Source: Pseudomonadota bacterium | GTDB taxonomy: Bacteria; Pseudomonadota; Alphaproteobacteria; Acetobacterales; Acetobacteraceae | Length of the DNA: 64,000 nucleotides | Assembly (NCBI GenBank): GCA_021847995.1 | Contig: JAJZNE010000115.1 | Coordinates: 1 to 64,000, forward strand | Reading direction: 5' to 3' | Shown here: positions 25,833 through 35,008 of the stretch, piece after piece | Layout: every line of letters begins with the position of its first letter | How positions within the stretch are numbered: position 1 is the stretch's first letter | Notes under the pieces: generated by a model | The model's input: the letters and a program-made list of their open reading frames with translations, nothing else | Told to the model about the DNA's origin: nothing | Databases searched by the model: none | Program-made: the position numbers and the translations under genes

Positions 25833-27029
25833 GTGGTCAGGATCGGATACGCCAGGCACTTCGACGCAGCGACCGCCGTGCAACAATGCGCCGCAGCGCT
25901 GCCGCATCAGGATGTCCGCATGCTGCTGGCATTCTGCGGCGGCAAGCATGACCCGCAGGCCGTCCTTTCGGCCTTCCGTGCGCATTTTGGTAACATTCCG
26001 ATCGTCGGCGGTTCGGCTGCCGGGGCGCTGGTCAACGGCGCATGCGGCTACAGCGGGCTGGAAATCGCAGTGGCCGCCATCTTCGACCCCGCCCTGGTGC
26101 CGCAGGTGCTGGCCGAAAGCGGGTTGGAGACGAACGAGCAGGAAACCGGGCGGCGGCTTGGCGCGCGGCTTGCCAGGACGGCGACCGACCAGGCGGCGGT
26201 GATGCTGCTGTTCGACAGCGTCGCGCGCAGCGCACCGCTGCAACTCCATCCGGCGAGCGAGGTCGTCCGCGGCGTCACCGACGGACTGGCCGGCCGCCCG
26301 GTGCGGCTGTTCGGCGGCGGCACGCTGACCGACATGAACCTGTCCGACGCCTGGGTGTTCGACGGCAACACGGTGCGGAAGCATGCCGTGGTGGCATTGG
26401 TGTTCCCGCCACAGATCGGTGCCGAGATCGTCATCCTGCACGGCTGCCGGCCGGTCAGCACGTTCATGGAGATCACCCGCATCGACGGCGCCGAGGTGTT
26501 CGAATTGGACGGCCGGCCGGCGCTTGCCGTGATCGAACAGATGCTGGGCCTGCCGCTGGGCGGCTCGCAGGGCCAGGATCTGTCGCTGATTGCGACGCTC
26601 GGCGAAAAGCAGGGCGATCCCTTCGCTCCCTATGAGGAAAGCGCCTATGTCAATCGCCTGATCCTGTCGGCCAACCGCGCCGCCGGGTCGATCACGCTGT
26701 TCGAGCCGGATTTCGCCCGCGGCACTCGGGTGCAGATCATGGCGCGCGACAACGGGCTGATGCTCGATTCGGTGCGGCAGGGCATCGCCGGTCTCAACCA
26801 GGTGATCGCGGGGCGCGAGACGCTTCTCGCGCTCTATATCGACTGTGCCGGCCGCGCCAGCGCGCGCAGCGGCGCGGCGGTGGAGGAGGCCGATCTGGTG
26901 CGCACGCTGCTGCCGCCGGCGCTGCCGCTGCTCGGTTTCTATTCCGGCGTGGAGGTGGCACCGTTCGACGGTTACAGCCGCCCGCTGGACTGGACCGGTG
27001 TCGTTACCGTGCTGTGCCGCATGCCATGA
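25833..27029 (+). CDS. FIST-domain sensor protein (NosP-like)
   Basis: A 398-residue protein with FIST_N (about 15-205) and FIST_C (about 215-385) domains and no membrane segment. Recognisable parts are MLLAFCGGKHDPQAV, IVGGSAAGALVNG, RLFGGGTLTD and the C-terminal PLLGFYSGVEVAPF. In Pseudomonas the FIST protein NosP binds haem and reports nitric oxide to the kinase encoded beside it; the same gene order is seen here. Whether this one binds haem cannot be read. The GTG start at VRIGYARHF gives the normal N-terminus. It overlaps the next gene by ATGA. Confidence 0.88.
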   Translation: MVRIGYARHFDAATAVQQCAAALPHQDVRMLLAFCGGKHDPQAVLSAFRAHFGNIPIVGGSAAGALVNGACGYSGLEIAVAAIFDPALVPQVLAESGLETNEQETGRRLGARLARTATDQAAVMLLFDSVARSAPLQLHPASEVVRGVTDGLAGRPVRLFGGGTLTDMNLSDAWVFDGNTVRKHAVVALVFPPQIGAEIVILHGCRPVSTFMEITRIDGAEVFELDGRPALAVIEQMLGLPLGGSQGQDLSLIATLGEKQGDPFAPYEESAYVNRLILSANRAAGSITLFEPDFARGTRVQIMARDNGLMLDSVRQGIAGLNQVIAGRETLLALYIDCAGRASARSGAAVEEADLVRTLLPPALPLLGFYSGVEVAPFDGYSRPLDWTGVVTVLCRMP

Positions 27030-28393
27030 ACGTGTTCGCCGCCACCCCGCCGGAGCAGTTGCAGCGCGAGCTGAACTATTATCGGCGCGAGTGCAACGAT
27101 CTCGGCGCGCGGCTGCTACGCTTGCAGGAGGAACAGAGCCAGGCGTTCCGCGAGGCTCGCCGGAGCCGCACCACGGCAAAGCTGGTGCGGGAGGCCTATC
27201 GCCTGGCCGACGGCGCCGCCTCGGCGGGGGAGATCGGCGCGGCGCTGCTCGACGTGATTCTGGACAACGCGATGTGCGACCGGGCGGCCTTCCTGTCCGA
27301 GACCGAACCGGGTTCCGGCCGCTTCCTGGTCACCCATGCGGTTGGCATGGCGGCGGAGGCGTCCCCCTGGCCGGTGGTCATCGTCAACAGCCCGGCCTTC
27401 TTCTTCACCACCTCGCAGACCCGTATCGAGCCGCCGGCCTACGAACTGACCGGCATCCTGAAACTGCCCTATATCCTGTGGGCCTATGACCGGGCGAGCG
27501 GCCATGCGCTGATCCTCGGCAACCGCTCGGAGAGCAATGTCAGCCGGCCGTTCGAGCCGGGCGATCAGGAACTGGTGGAGGGGGCGCTCTCGGTCTATCT
27601 CGATGTCCTGACGCGCAAACAGGCGGAGCTTGCTCTGCGCCGCGCGCGCAAGATCGCCGAGGAGACGGTGCAGGCCACTGCGGAGTTCCTCGCTTCGGTC
27701 AGCGACGCACTGCGCTCGCCGCTCAATTCCATCATCGGCTGTTCGGAGAAGATGGCGAGCGGCTCGCGCTATCCGCTCAGCATCGAGCGGTGTGCCGAGT
27801 TCGCCGACCATATCCATGAATCGGGCAACCGCGTCGTCGGCCTCATCAACGGCATCCTGCAATATTCGAGCTTCGCGAAGGTGACGCTGTCGCTGGCACC
27901 GGACTGGCGCCCGCTGAGCGAAATCGTCGGCGCCGCCGTCAGCGCCGGTGCGGCGCTCGGCGAGAAGCGGCATGTGCAGGTGGAGAGCGAGATCGCCCCG
28001 GCACCGCTGGAACTGCATGTCGATCCGACCGGGTTCGGCCAGGTTCTGAGCACGCTGGTGGAGGCCGCGGTGCGCGCAAGCCCGGTCGCCGGCCGCGTCG
28101 CGGTTTCGGCGCTGCTGTGCCAGGACGGATCGCTGGAGATCGGCGTGCAGGGCGCCGGCATCGCCGGCGCGGCCGCTGCGTGGGAGGAGGAGACGGGGGA
28201 GGCGCCGGCGGGCATGGAGGATCTCAGCCTGCCGATTGTGCGTGCCCTGGTCGAAGGCCATGACGGCCAGATGACGCTGCACGCGGCGCCGGCGCAGGAG
28301 ACGGTGGCGACGATCGCCCTGCCCGCGCACCGGGTCCGCATGGCAGCGGCGACCGGCCCCGCATTGGCGGGGCCGGCCCTCTCGCCGGCCTGA
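27026..28393 (+). CDS. Degenerate histidine kinase partner of FIST protein (predicted pseudokinase)
   Basis: A 455-residue cytoplasmic protein: an N-terminal coiled coil (10-50), a GAF-like region (about 60-190), a second helix and a HisKA/HATPase-like part (about 205-435). The H-box reads FLASVSDALRSPLNS, with Asp227 in the place of the phosphoacceptor His. The N-box has LVEAAVRAS (no Asn), the G1 box VQGAGIAG (no Asp) and the ATP lid is MEDLSLPIV in place of GTGLGL. ATP binding and autophosphorylation are therefore unlikely. The coupling with the FIST gene suggests a signalling adaptor. The start is the ATG of ATGA with the FIST stop. Confidence 0.85.
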   Translation: MNVFAATPPEQLQRELNYYRRECNDLGARLLRLQEEQSQAFREARRSRTTAKLVREAYRLADGAASAGEIGAALLDVILDNAMCDRAAFLSETEPGSGRFLVTHAVGMAAEASPWPVVIVNSPAFFFTTSQTRIEPPAYELTGILKLPYILWAYDRASGHALILGNRSESNVSRPFEPGDQELVEGALSVYLDVLTRKQAELALRRARKIAEETVQATAEFLASVSDALRSPLNSIIGCSEKMASGSRYPLSIERCAEFADHIHESGNRVVGLINGILQYSSFAKVTLSLAPDWRPLSEIVGAAVSAGAALGEKRHVQVESEIAPAPLELHVDPTGFGQVLSTLVEAAVRASPVAGRVAVSALLCQDGSLEIGVQGAGIAGAAAAWEEETGEAPAGMEDLSLPIVRALVEGHDGQMTLHAAPAQETVATIALPAHRVRMAAATGPALAGPALSPA

Positions 28394-28410
28394 GCTTCCC
28401 GGTCGGCCGG

Positions 28411-29601
28411 TCAGAGAACGACCCCCGGCGGGGTCGCGGCCAGGGTGGCCAGGTTCTCGTCGATGGCCCGGAACAGGCCCCAGCTTTCCTGATAATTCAG
28501 CGGAAAGCCAGGGCAGCCGGCGTCCATGTCCTGCTGGCGGGCGTGGATGTAGCTGGTCCAGCGCCGCGTCGCCGGCCGGCGGTGATGGAAGTCGTGGCAC
28601 GGTGCATCGCCCACCAGCACGAACAGGCGCACGAACAGTTGTATAGTGAGCATGTTCAGCCACCAGGCCGCCCAGCGTCCCGCCCCCGCCCAGGAGCGGA
28701 CCCCCTGCACCGGCGGATGCAGGCCGGGAAACACGCCGGCGGTGGCGCGGCAGACGAATTCCTTGCCGCGGGCTGCGATCAGGACCGGCGGCGGAAAGCG
28801 ATGCTCGCACAGGATGCGGAACACCGTCGCCATCTGCAACAGCACCGTCACCGGCAACACCCACAGAAGCAGGAACGCGGCCGGGAACCCGCCAAGCACG
28901 CTCACCGCCGCCGCCCCGGCCCAGACCGTGATGCCGAGGGAGTTGTGTGCACGGTCGGGCGAAGCGAGGCTGGCACGCACGCGCCGGTAGAGGAAGCGCG
29001 CATGGAAGCCCGGCGAGAACAGGTTGCGCAGCACCCGCCGCCACAATTCGCGCTTCACCAGCCCAGGACGCAGGTGACACATGGCGAAGACGAAGTCAGC
29101 GAATTCGTCTTCGTCGGTGAGCAACTTGCGGGGGCTGTGATGCAGCATGTGCTCGCGCTGATAGGTATCGAAATGCTTGAACACCAGCACGGCGGAAATC
29201 AGCCGGCCGACCTGGCGGTTGCGCACCCGGTCACGAAAGACGGTGCCGTGGGCGCAATGGTGAAAGACCACCACCTGGAACAGCCCAAGCCCGCAGGTCG
29301 TCATCAGCAGCCCGAGCGCCAGCACGGCGGCTCCGGCCGATGGCGGCAAATGCAGCGCGACCACGCCGGCGGCGATACCGCCGAGTGTCCAGGTCAGCGC
29401 CGCCAGCACGAAGGCGCGCGGGGAGCGTGCCGGCGCCGCCTCGCCAGGCGCAGGCCGTGCGGTCAGCCACGTCAGGAAAGGCTGAATCCATCGCGGCAAT
29501 TGCCGGAACATCATGACGCGCGGGTCCGTCCGTATGGCCGTGCTTGACTCGGCGGCACTTGACTCGAATGATAAATCGATGCTGGATGACACATACGTCA
29601 T
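28411..29601 (-). CDS. Fatty-acid desaturase family membrane protein
   Basis: A 396-residue integral membrane di-iron enzyme with the three His boxes: HHCAHG (114-119), HMLHH (151-155) and HDFHH (336-340). About four hydrophobic spans lie between 60 and 270. It inserts a double bond or hydroxyl group into an acyl chain or carotenoid-like substrate; the sequence does not tell which. AAAGGA lies 8 bp before the ATG. Convergent with the degenerate kinase gene, 17 bp apart. Confidence 0.88.
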   Translation of the reverse strand: MTYVSSSIDLSFESSAAESSTAIRTDPRVMMFRQLPRWIQPFLTWLTARPAPGEAAPARSPRAFVLAALTWTLGGIAAGVVALHLPPSAGAAVLALGLLMTTCGLGLFQVVVFHHCAHGTVFRDRVRNRQVGRLISAVLVFKHFDTYQREHMLHHSPRKLLTDEDEFADFVFAMCHLRPGLVKRELWRRVLRNLFSPGFHARFLYRRVRASLASPDRAHNSLGITVWAGAAAVSVLGGFPAAFLLLWVLPVTVLLQMATVFRILCEHRFPPPVLIAARGKEFVCRATAGVFPGLHPPVQGVRSWAGAGRWAAWWLNMLTIQLFVRLFVLVGDAPCHDFHHRRPATRRWTSYIHARQQDMDAGCPGFPLNYQESWGLFRAIDENLATLAATPPGVVL

Positions 29602-29862
29602 CGACCGTTTCCTTTCTGCATGCGTCTGTCGCCGGCCCGGGGGGTTTCGTCCTTGCGGGGACGGTCAGGCGGCGTGCGTGCAGTGTGGAATCAAGCGGTC
29701 TTTTTGCGTATGAGAAAATGAGGCGATATCGGGCAACTTGCCGTTGAGCGATAGAACACGGCGAGGGGGGTGGTCACGCGCCCCGCCCGATCCCGCTCGC
29801 CGAAGATCAAGCGAGAATAACGTCTACAGATCGGCAAACTGTCAGTGAAAATTGGCGCGCAG

Positions 29863-30039
29863 CGACAATGAGGCGTCCGCCTGCCGCCTGCCGCGACGCA
29901 GCAACGCCCCCAGCACGGCGGCGGGCAACGCTGCTGGTGCGCCGGCGAGCCATTCGGCAGGGCCGACATGTTGCGCGAGCACAAGATAGAAGCCGAACAC
30001 CTGCGCCCAAAGGATCAGCCCGAGCAGCACCTGCCGCAC
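29863..30039 (-). CDS. Possible small membrane protein
   Basis: A short GTG-initiated frame that encodes about 60-65 residues with one clear hydrophobic segment near the N-terminus (LLGLILWAQVFGFYLVL) and a basic C-terminus; its stop is at about 29842. It lies in the 660-bp gap between the desaturase and the repeat at 30.1 kb. No family is recognised and no strong ribosome-binding site is seen. It may be chance; the rest of the gap (29602-29840) holds nothing I can identify. Confidence 0.35.
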
Positions 30040-30118
30040 CCCCGTCGTTGCAATGATAATGCGGTCGGGACGGCACTCGTTCCGGGAGCCGGGATAAGTT
30101 CACGCGATTGTGCGATTT

Positions 30119-30268
30119 CACCCATGCCGGCCGATGGTGACCTACGAAGGATGGATCACCATCGGCCGACATGGAATCTCGTTTAGCGCGCCGCCGCCCG
30201 CCAGCCCGGCGCGCATGCCAAGCCATCGAAAGGCCGGAAGAGTCGGTCGTTCGGCGACGTGGTATCAG
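30119..30268. repeat. Hairpin-bearing intergenic repeat, copy 1
   Basis: About 150 bp shared with 61293-61444. The left part folds as a hairpin: CGGCCGATGGTGA (30128-30140) pairs perfectly with 30156-30168, extended by CCATG/CATGG. The right part (about 30184-30268) aligns with copy 2 at roughly 80 % identity by eye, most clearly GCGCGCCGCCGCCC and AAAGGCCGGAAGA. Its end TGGTATCAG includes the stop codon of the arabinofuranosidase gene. Looks like a REP- or MITE-like element or a lineage-specific terminator module. Confidence 0.7.
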
Positions 30269-31788
30269 CCGGCCATGCTGCCGGCGCGGGTGACGATCAC
30301 GTTCCAGGACAGCGGCTTGAGCCGCACCGAAATCCGCTCCCCGGCGACCGAAACGTCGGGGTTGTCGCGCGGTGCCACCGTGTGGGGCAGATCCTTCGTG
30401 TTCACGGCTCTCAGATTGGCGTGGTGCAGTTCCTGCGCCGACAGCAGGTGCCGCTGCGCACCGAGGCCACGCAGCGCGACCGAGAGGTCGAGCGGTTCCG
30501 TCGGATGGCGGTTGAGGGCGAACACGGCGGTCGTTCCGTCGGCTGGGTCATCGACGACGGCGGCGGCGAGATAGGGAATTTCCGGAAACGCCTTGGCGGT
30601 GTAGGCGGGCGAGGTGATACGCGCCTGCATCACCCGGCCGCGGCCGTGGCGCGCGGCGAGCGCGAAGGGATGGAAGATGGTCTGCCGCCACGCCGCGCCG
30701 CCCGGCTCGGTCATGATCGGTCCGATCACGTTGACGAGCTGGGCAAGGCAGGCCGCCCTGACGCGGTCGGCGTTGTTGATCAGCGTGATCAGCGCGCCGC
30801 CCACGATCAGGGCATCCTCGACGTTGTAAACTTCCTCGATCAGGCGCGGCGCGACCGGCCAGCCCGGCTTGCGCATGTGCTCGATGCGGTGGGTGCGGTA
30901 CCAGACATTCCATTCGTCGAAGGACAGCATGATGCGCTTGGGAGAGCGCCGCTTCGCCGCGACGGCGTCGCAGATCGCGACAACCTCCTTGATGAAGGCG
31001 TCCATCAGCTCGATGACCCCGAAATACTCCGCGAGGTCGTCGGCATCGTTGCGGAAATAGGTATGCAGCGAAATGAAGTCCACTTCGTCGAAACAATGGT
31101 CGAGGACGGCATATTCCCATGCCCCGTAGCTCGCCATGTTGCGGTGGGAGGAACCGCAGGCGGCAAGCTGGATCGTGGGATCGGTCCAGCGCATCACCTT
31201 CGCCGTCTCCAGCGCCGCGCGGCCATATTCCTCGGCGGTCCTGTGGCAGATCTGCCAGGGACCGTCCATCTCGTTGCCGAGGCACCAGAACCTGACGCCG
31301 TGCGGCTCCGTGTAGCCGTGCGCGCGGCGGAGATCGGACAGTGTCGAACCACCGGCATGATTGCAGTATTCCAGGAACCGCCGCGCCGCGTCCGGGCCGC
31401 GGCTGCCGAGATTGACGCCGAGCATCGGCTCCACGCCGGCCTTGCGGCACCAAGCGATGAATTCGTTGGTGCCGAACTGGTTGGTCTCGGTGGAGGACCA
31501 TGCGAGGTCGCGCCGCACCGGCCGCTTCTCGCGCGGGCCGACACCATCCTCCCAGTCATAGCCCGAGAGGAAATTGCCGCCGGGATAGCGGATGATGGTC
31601 GGGCCAAGCTCCCGGGTCAGCGCCATCACGTCGCCGCGCAGGCCCTGTTCATCGGCGGTCGGGTGGCCGGGTTCATAGATGCCGCCATAGACGCAGCGGC
31701 CCATGTGTTCGACAAAGGCGCCGAAAATGCGGCGGTCGAGCTCGGAGAGGACAAAATCCCGATCGACGACGATGCTGGCGTCTGGCAT
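30265..31788 (-). CDS. Alpha-L-arabinofuranosidase, GH51
   Basis: A 507-residue glycoside hydrolase of family 51. Acid/base Glu173 in WCLGNEMDG and nucleophile Glu292 in FDEWNVWY are both present, with GGNFLSGYDWEDGVGP near residue 70. It removes terminal arabinofuranose from arabino-oligosaccharides. No signal peptide, so it acts in the cytoplasm on sugars brought in by the ABC importer encoded just upstream on the same strand (15-bp gap). The last codon lies in the intergenic repeat. Confidence 0.94.
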   Translation of the reverse strand: MPDASIVVDRDFVLSELDRRIFGAFVEHMGRCVYGGIYEPGHPTADEQGLRGDVMALTRELGPTIIRYPGGNFLSGYDWEDGVGPREKRPVRRDLAWSSTETNQFGTNEFIAWCRKAGVEPMLGVNLGSRGPDAARRFLEYCNHAGGSTLSDLRRAHGYTEPHGVRFWCLGNEMDGPWQICHRTAEEYGRAALETAKVMRWTDPTIQLAACGSSHRNMASYGAWEYAVLDHCFDEVDFISLHTYFRNDADDLAEYFGVIELMDAFIKEVVAICDAVAAKRRSPKRIMLSFDEWNVWYRTHRIEHMRKPGWPVAPRLIEEVYNVEDALIVGGALITLINNADRVRAACLAQLVNVIGPIMTEPGGAAWRQTIFHPFALAARHGRGRVMQARITSPAYTAKAFPEIPYLAAAVVDDPADGTTAVFALNRHPTEPLDLSVALRGLGAQRHLLSAQELHHANLRAVNTKDLPHTVAPRDNPDVSVAGERISVRLKPLSWNVIVTRAGSMAG

Positions 31789-31803
31789 TGCGGAGCGGCT
31801 CCT

Positions 31804-32634
31804 TCATCCCTTGATGCCGGCCGAGAGCGCCACCGCCTCGGTGACACGGCGCTGGAAGATCAGATAGGCGAGGGCGACCGGCATCGCGGCCATCACCGCG
31901 CCGGCAATATTGCGTGCGTACTGCACGCCGAATGCATCATGGACCTGCACGATGCCGACGGTGACGGTCATCGCCCGGTCGGTGCTGGCGACCAGGAACG
32001 GCCAGAGGAAGGCATTCCACGCGCCGATGAAGGTGATGATGGCGAGCGCCGTGGTGACGCCCCAGTTCATCGGCAGGAAGATCTGCATGAACAGCCGGAA
32101 TTCTCCCGCGCCATCGACCAGCGCGGCCTCGCGGAATTCCCGTGGGATGGCATCGAAGAACTGCTTGTACACGATCACCACCACCGGTACGATCAGCTGC
32201 GGCAGGACGATCCCGCCCCACGAATTGATCAGGCCGAAATCGTTCATCAGGATGAAATGGGTCACGATCAGTGCCTGCAACGGCACCATGAAGCTTGCCA
32301 GGATGAGGCCGAACAGCAGACGCCGCAGCGGGAAGCGCAGCTGCGAGATCGCGTAGCCGCAGGTCGCACTCATCGCCACCACCAGCACAGTGACGGCGGC
32401 GGCGGTCACAAGGGAATTGAGATACCAGCGGGCGATGGTGGTATGTGCGAGCACGTAGCCGTAGGCGCCGACTGTCGGGTGCAGCGGTAGCAGATGGAAC
32501 CCCGGTGCCACCACCTCATCCTCCGGCTTGAGCGTGGTGACGATCGCCCAGTAGAGCGGGAACACCCACAGCGCCGCGGAGCCCAGGGCGAGCAGCGAGA
32601 GCAGCAGATCCGACGGACGATGCCACGGCCTCAT
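31804..32634 (-). CDS. Sugar ABC transporter permease (MalG/AraQ type)
   Basis: A 276-residue inner-membrane permease with six hydrophobic helices and the cytoplasmic EAA loop EAALVDGAGEFRLFMQIFLP, typical of CUT1 carbohydrate importers. Start is the ATG before RPWHRPSD, which overlaps the stop of the preceding MalF-type gene (ATGA). It pairs with that permease to carry an arabinose-containing oligosaccharide, as judged from the GH51 neighbour. Confidence 0.92.
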   Translation of the reverse strand: MRPWHRPSDLLLSLLALGSAALWVFPLYWAIVTTLKPEDEVVAPGFHLLPLHPTVGAYGYVLAHTTIARWYLNSLVTAAAVTVLVVAMSATCGYAISQLRFPLRRLLFGLILASFMVPLQALIVTHFILMNDFGLINSWGGIVLPQLIVPVVVIVYKQFFDAIPREFREAALVDGAGEFRLFMQIFLPMNWGVTTALAIITFIGAWNAFLWPFLVASTDRAMTVTVGIVQVHDAFGVQYARNIAGAVMAAMPVALAYLIFQRRVTEAVALSAGIKG

Positions 32635-33551
32635 CGTGACTCCCGCGTGCGCAGCACCTGGTATTGCAGCACCGAGAGAGCCGCGATCAGGGCGAACAGG
32701 AACAGCGCCACCGCGGCGGCATAGCCGCCGTGGTTGAGCACGAAGGCCTGGCGGTAGATGTACTGGACGACGACATAGGTGGAATTGAACGGCCCGCCCT
32801 GCGTCAACAGATAGACCTGATCGAAGATCTTCAGTTGCAGGATGAGCTGGATGGTCAGCACCAGCGCCGTCACCGGCCAGATCAGCGGCCAGGTGATATG
32901 GCGAAACTGCGCAAGCCGTCCGGCGCCGTCGAGGGCGGCGGCCTCGTAATAGTCGGCGGGGATGTTGCGCAGCCCGGCGGTGAACAGCAGCACGTTGAAG
33001 CCGTTGGTCCACCAGATGGTGACGAGGGCGACCATCGGCATCGCCCAGGCCGGACTCTTGAACACCGCAACCCCGCTGCCGCCGGAGACCAGTCGCAGCA
33101 GCGGCTGTGCGACGCCGAATTGCAGATCGACCAGCCATTGCCAGATCAGCGTCACCACCGTCACCGGCAGAATGTAGGGCAGAAAGAAGCAGGCCAGCAC
33201 GAGGCTTTGGCGCCAGCCGCGCAGGCGCGAGACCATCAGGGCGATGCCGAGGGCGAGCAGCGTCGTCGGCACCACCGTCAGCGCCACGAAATAGGCGGTG
33301 TGATAGACGGAGGCCCGGAACAGCCCATCGCCGGCGAGGCGCACGTAATTGGCCGTGCCGACCCATTTTCCGGTGCCGATCAGCGGTGAAGCGGTGAAGC
33401 TGAGCTGCACCAGCTTGAGCGTCGGATAGACGAACAGCACGAGGTAGGCGATCACGAACGGGGCCACCAGTGCTGCCGCTTCGGTCGCCTGCCGCTGCGC
33501 CGCCTGCCGCCCTGCCGGGATGCGAACGGCGCGTCCGGCCGCGCGTGTCAT
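32631..33551 (-). CDS. Sugar ABC transporter permease (MalF/AraP type)
   Basis: A 306-residue inner-membrane permease with about six helices and an EAA loop (EAAALDGAGRLAQFRHITWP). The short basic N-terminus after the ATG (TRAAGRAVRIPAGR) precedes the first helix. The start is 2 bp after the binding-protein stop. It forms a heterodimer with the MalG-type permease. No ATP-binding gene is present in the operon, so a shared MsmX/UgpC-like ATPase encoded elsewhere must serve it. Confidence 0.92.
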   Translation of the reverse strand: MTRAAGRAVRIPAGRQAAQRQATEAAALVAPFVIAYLVLFVYPTLKLVQLSFTASPLIGTGKWVGTANYVRLAGDGLFRASVYHTAYFVALTVVPTTLLALGIALMVSRLRGWRQSLVLACFFLPYILPVTVVTLIWQWLVDLQFGVAQPLLRLVSGGSGVAVFKSPAWAMPMVALVTIWWTNGFNVLLFTAGLRNIPADYYEAAALDGAGRLAQFRHITWPLIWPVTALVLTIQLILQLKIFDQVYLLTQGGPFNSTYVVVQYIYRQAFVLNHGGYAAAVALFLFALIAALSVLQYQVLRTRESR

Positions 33552-33552
33552 G

Positions 33553-34857
33553 CTATTGCAGGTCCGCTTGCAACTCCTCGCGCAGTTGCCCGATCGCGTC
33601 CGCCGCCGGCAACTGGCCGTTGATCGCCGGCTGGATGAAGTTTGTGCATGCCTCATAGACCGGAGAGGCGACACCCGCGATCTTCGAGCGCGGATCGAAC
33701 ACCGCCGTCTGCGCCAGTGTCGAATAGGTCGCGTTGGGCTGCATATCCCGGAACGCCGCACTCTCCGTCACCGGACGGTACGCGGGGATATGGCCGGCGG
33801 CGGCCCACATGATGCTGTTGCGGTTCATCCAGGCAATCACCTTCATCACCGCCGCGACTTTTTCCGCCGGCACCGGATTGCCGCTGCGCGCCGGGATGGC
33901 GAAGCTGTGCGAATCGGCCCAGGTGGCGGGATGGGCGAACAGCGTCGGGATTTGCACGGCGCCCCATGCGAAGCCGAGCTTGTGCGATGCCGCGAGATCG
34001 ACCATCGTCGGCACTTCCCATACGCCGTTGATGTGCATCGCCGCCTTGCCCGAGGTGAACAGCGCGATGGAGGCCGGGTAATCGGTGTTCTTCGGCGCCC
34101 AGCCCTGCTTCACCCAGTTGGCGATCGTCTCTGTCGCCCGCACGGCTTTCGTCGCGTTGTCGCCGGGCAGAACCTTGCCGTCCCGGATGAAGCTGCCGTC
34201 CATCTGCGCGAGCAGCGTGTAGAAGATGCGCCAGTTGGTGCCGCCGCTGTTGTCGCCGCTTGCGAACGACAGGCCGTACTCGGTGCCGCCGCCGGTCAGC
34301 TTCTTCAGCGCCGCGTCGAAGTTCGCGATGCCGTCGAGACCCTTCGGCAGACCCCGGTCGTCCAGCAATCCGGCCCTGGCGAGCAGATCCTTGTTGTAAT
34401 AGAGAATGACGGAGTGGATATCGAGCGGCACGCCGTAGAGCCTGCCGTCGATATGCGCCGCATCCCAGTCCGTCCTGAAGTAGTCGTCGGCGCCGAGGCC
34501 GACAGCGGCGAGATCCCGGTCGGTGAATGGGCGCAGCGTGCCGGTGGAGACGCCGAGCGGCAGGCGGGAGATGTGGTAGGTCATCACGTCGGGCCCCTGC
34601 CCGACCGCGGCCGAGGTCTGAACTTTGGTATAGAACGGCGTGCCCCATTCCAGCGTGGTCGCGTCGATCTGGATATCGGGACTTTCGGCGTTGAACTTTG
34701 CGATCATCGCCTTCATGCGGACACCGTCGCCGCCGCTCAGGAAATCCCACCAGACGACATGGGTCTTGTCGGCCGCCCTCGCCGCTGGCGCGCCAAGGCC
34801 GGCGAGCGAGAGCAGAACGGCGGCGGCCAGGGCCGCCAGCGGACGCGATGCGGGCAT
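33553..34857 (-). CDS. Extracellular solute-binding protein, family 1 (carbohydrate)
   Basis: A 434-residue periplasmic binding protein with a signal peptide of 28 residues ending in PAARA. The mature sequence starts with the family-1 pattern THVVWWDFLSGGDGVRM and has YGVPLDIHSVILYYNKDLL and GKAAMHINGVWE, typical for maltose/oligosaccharide binders. The ligand is likely an arabino-oligosaccharide. First gene of the minus-strand operon; the divergent GntR gene starts 151 bp away. Confidence 0.93.
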   Translation of the reverse strand: MPASRPLAALAAAVLLSLAGLGAPAARAADKTHVVWWDFLSGGDGVRMKAMIAKFNAESPDIQIDATTLEWGTPFYTKVQTSAAVGQGPDVMTYHISRLPLGVSTGTLRPFTDRDLAAVGLGADDYFRTDWDAAHIDGRLYGVPLDIHSVILYYNKDLLARAGLLDDRGLPKGLDGIANFDAALKKLTGGGTEYGLSFASGDNSGGTNWRIFYTLLAQMDGSFIRDGKVLPGDNATKAVRATETIANWVKQGWAPKNTDYPASIALFTSGKAAMHINGVWEVPTMVDLAASHKLGFAWGAVQIPTLFAHPATWADSHSFAIPARSGNPVPAEKVAAVMKVIAWMNRNSIMWAAAGHIPAYRPVTESAAFRDMQPNATYSTLAQTAVFDPRSKIAGVASPVYEACTNFIQPAINGQLPAADAIGQLREELQADLQ

Positions 34858-34939
34858 GGACGTCTCTCCTCGGTTGCGGGAACGTCGCGCCCTGGCCGCC
34901 GGGCGGGGCCGCGGCGCGCATTCCGTCTTTGCTGGCCAA

Positions 34940-34950
34940 TGGTATTATCA
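34940..34950. promoter_or_regulatory. Candidate GntR/FadR-type operator
   Basis: TGGTATTATCA fits the FadR-subfamily pattern TNGTNNNACNA with one mismatch. It is in the divergent gap between the binding-protein gene and the GntR gene. Read on the minus strand, TCGACA and TAATAC are 17 bp apart, so the operator would overlap the -10 of the transporter operon. Confidence 0.4.
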
Positions 34951-35008
34951 TATACTCGGCTGCCTGTCGATCCCTTCGCATCGGCAGCCGGGGAGGGACG
35001 GGGCGGCG

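Noticed and set aside
29807-30226. 139-codon minus-strand frame over repeat copy 1
   Set aside because: It translates the repeat and its flanks; the same nonsense peptide recurs in copy 2, as expected from a non-coding repeat.
30259-32490. 743-codon plus-strand frame opposite GH51 and permease genes
   Set aside because: Shadow of GH51, whose catalytic Glu residues are clear on the other strand.
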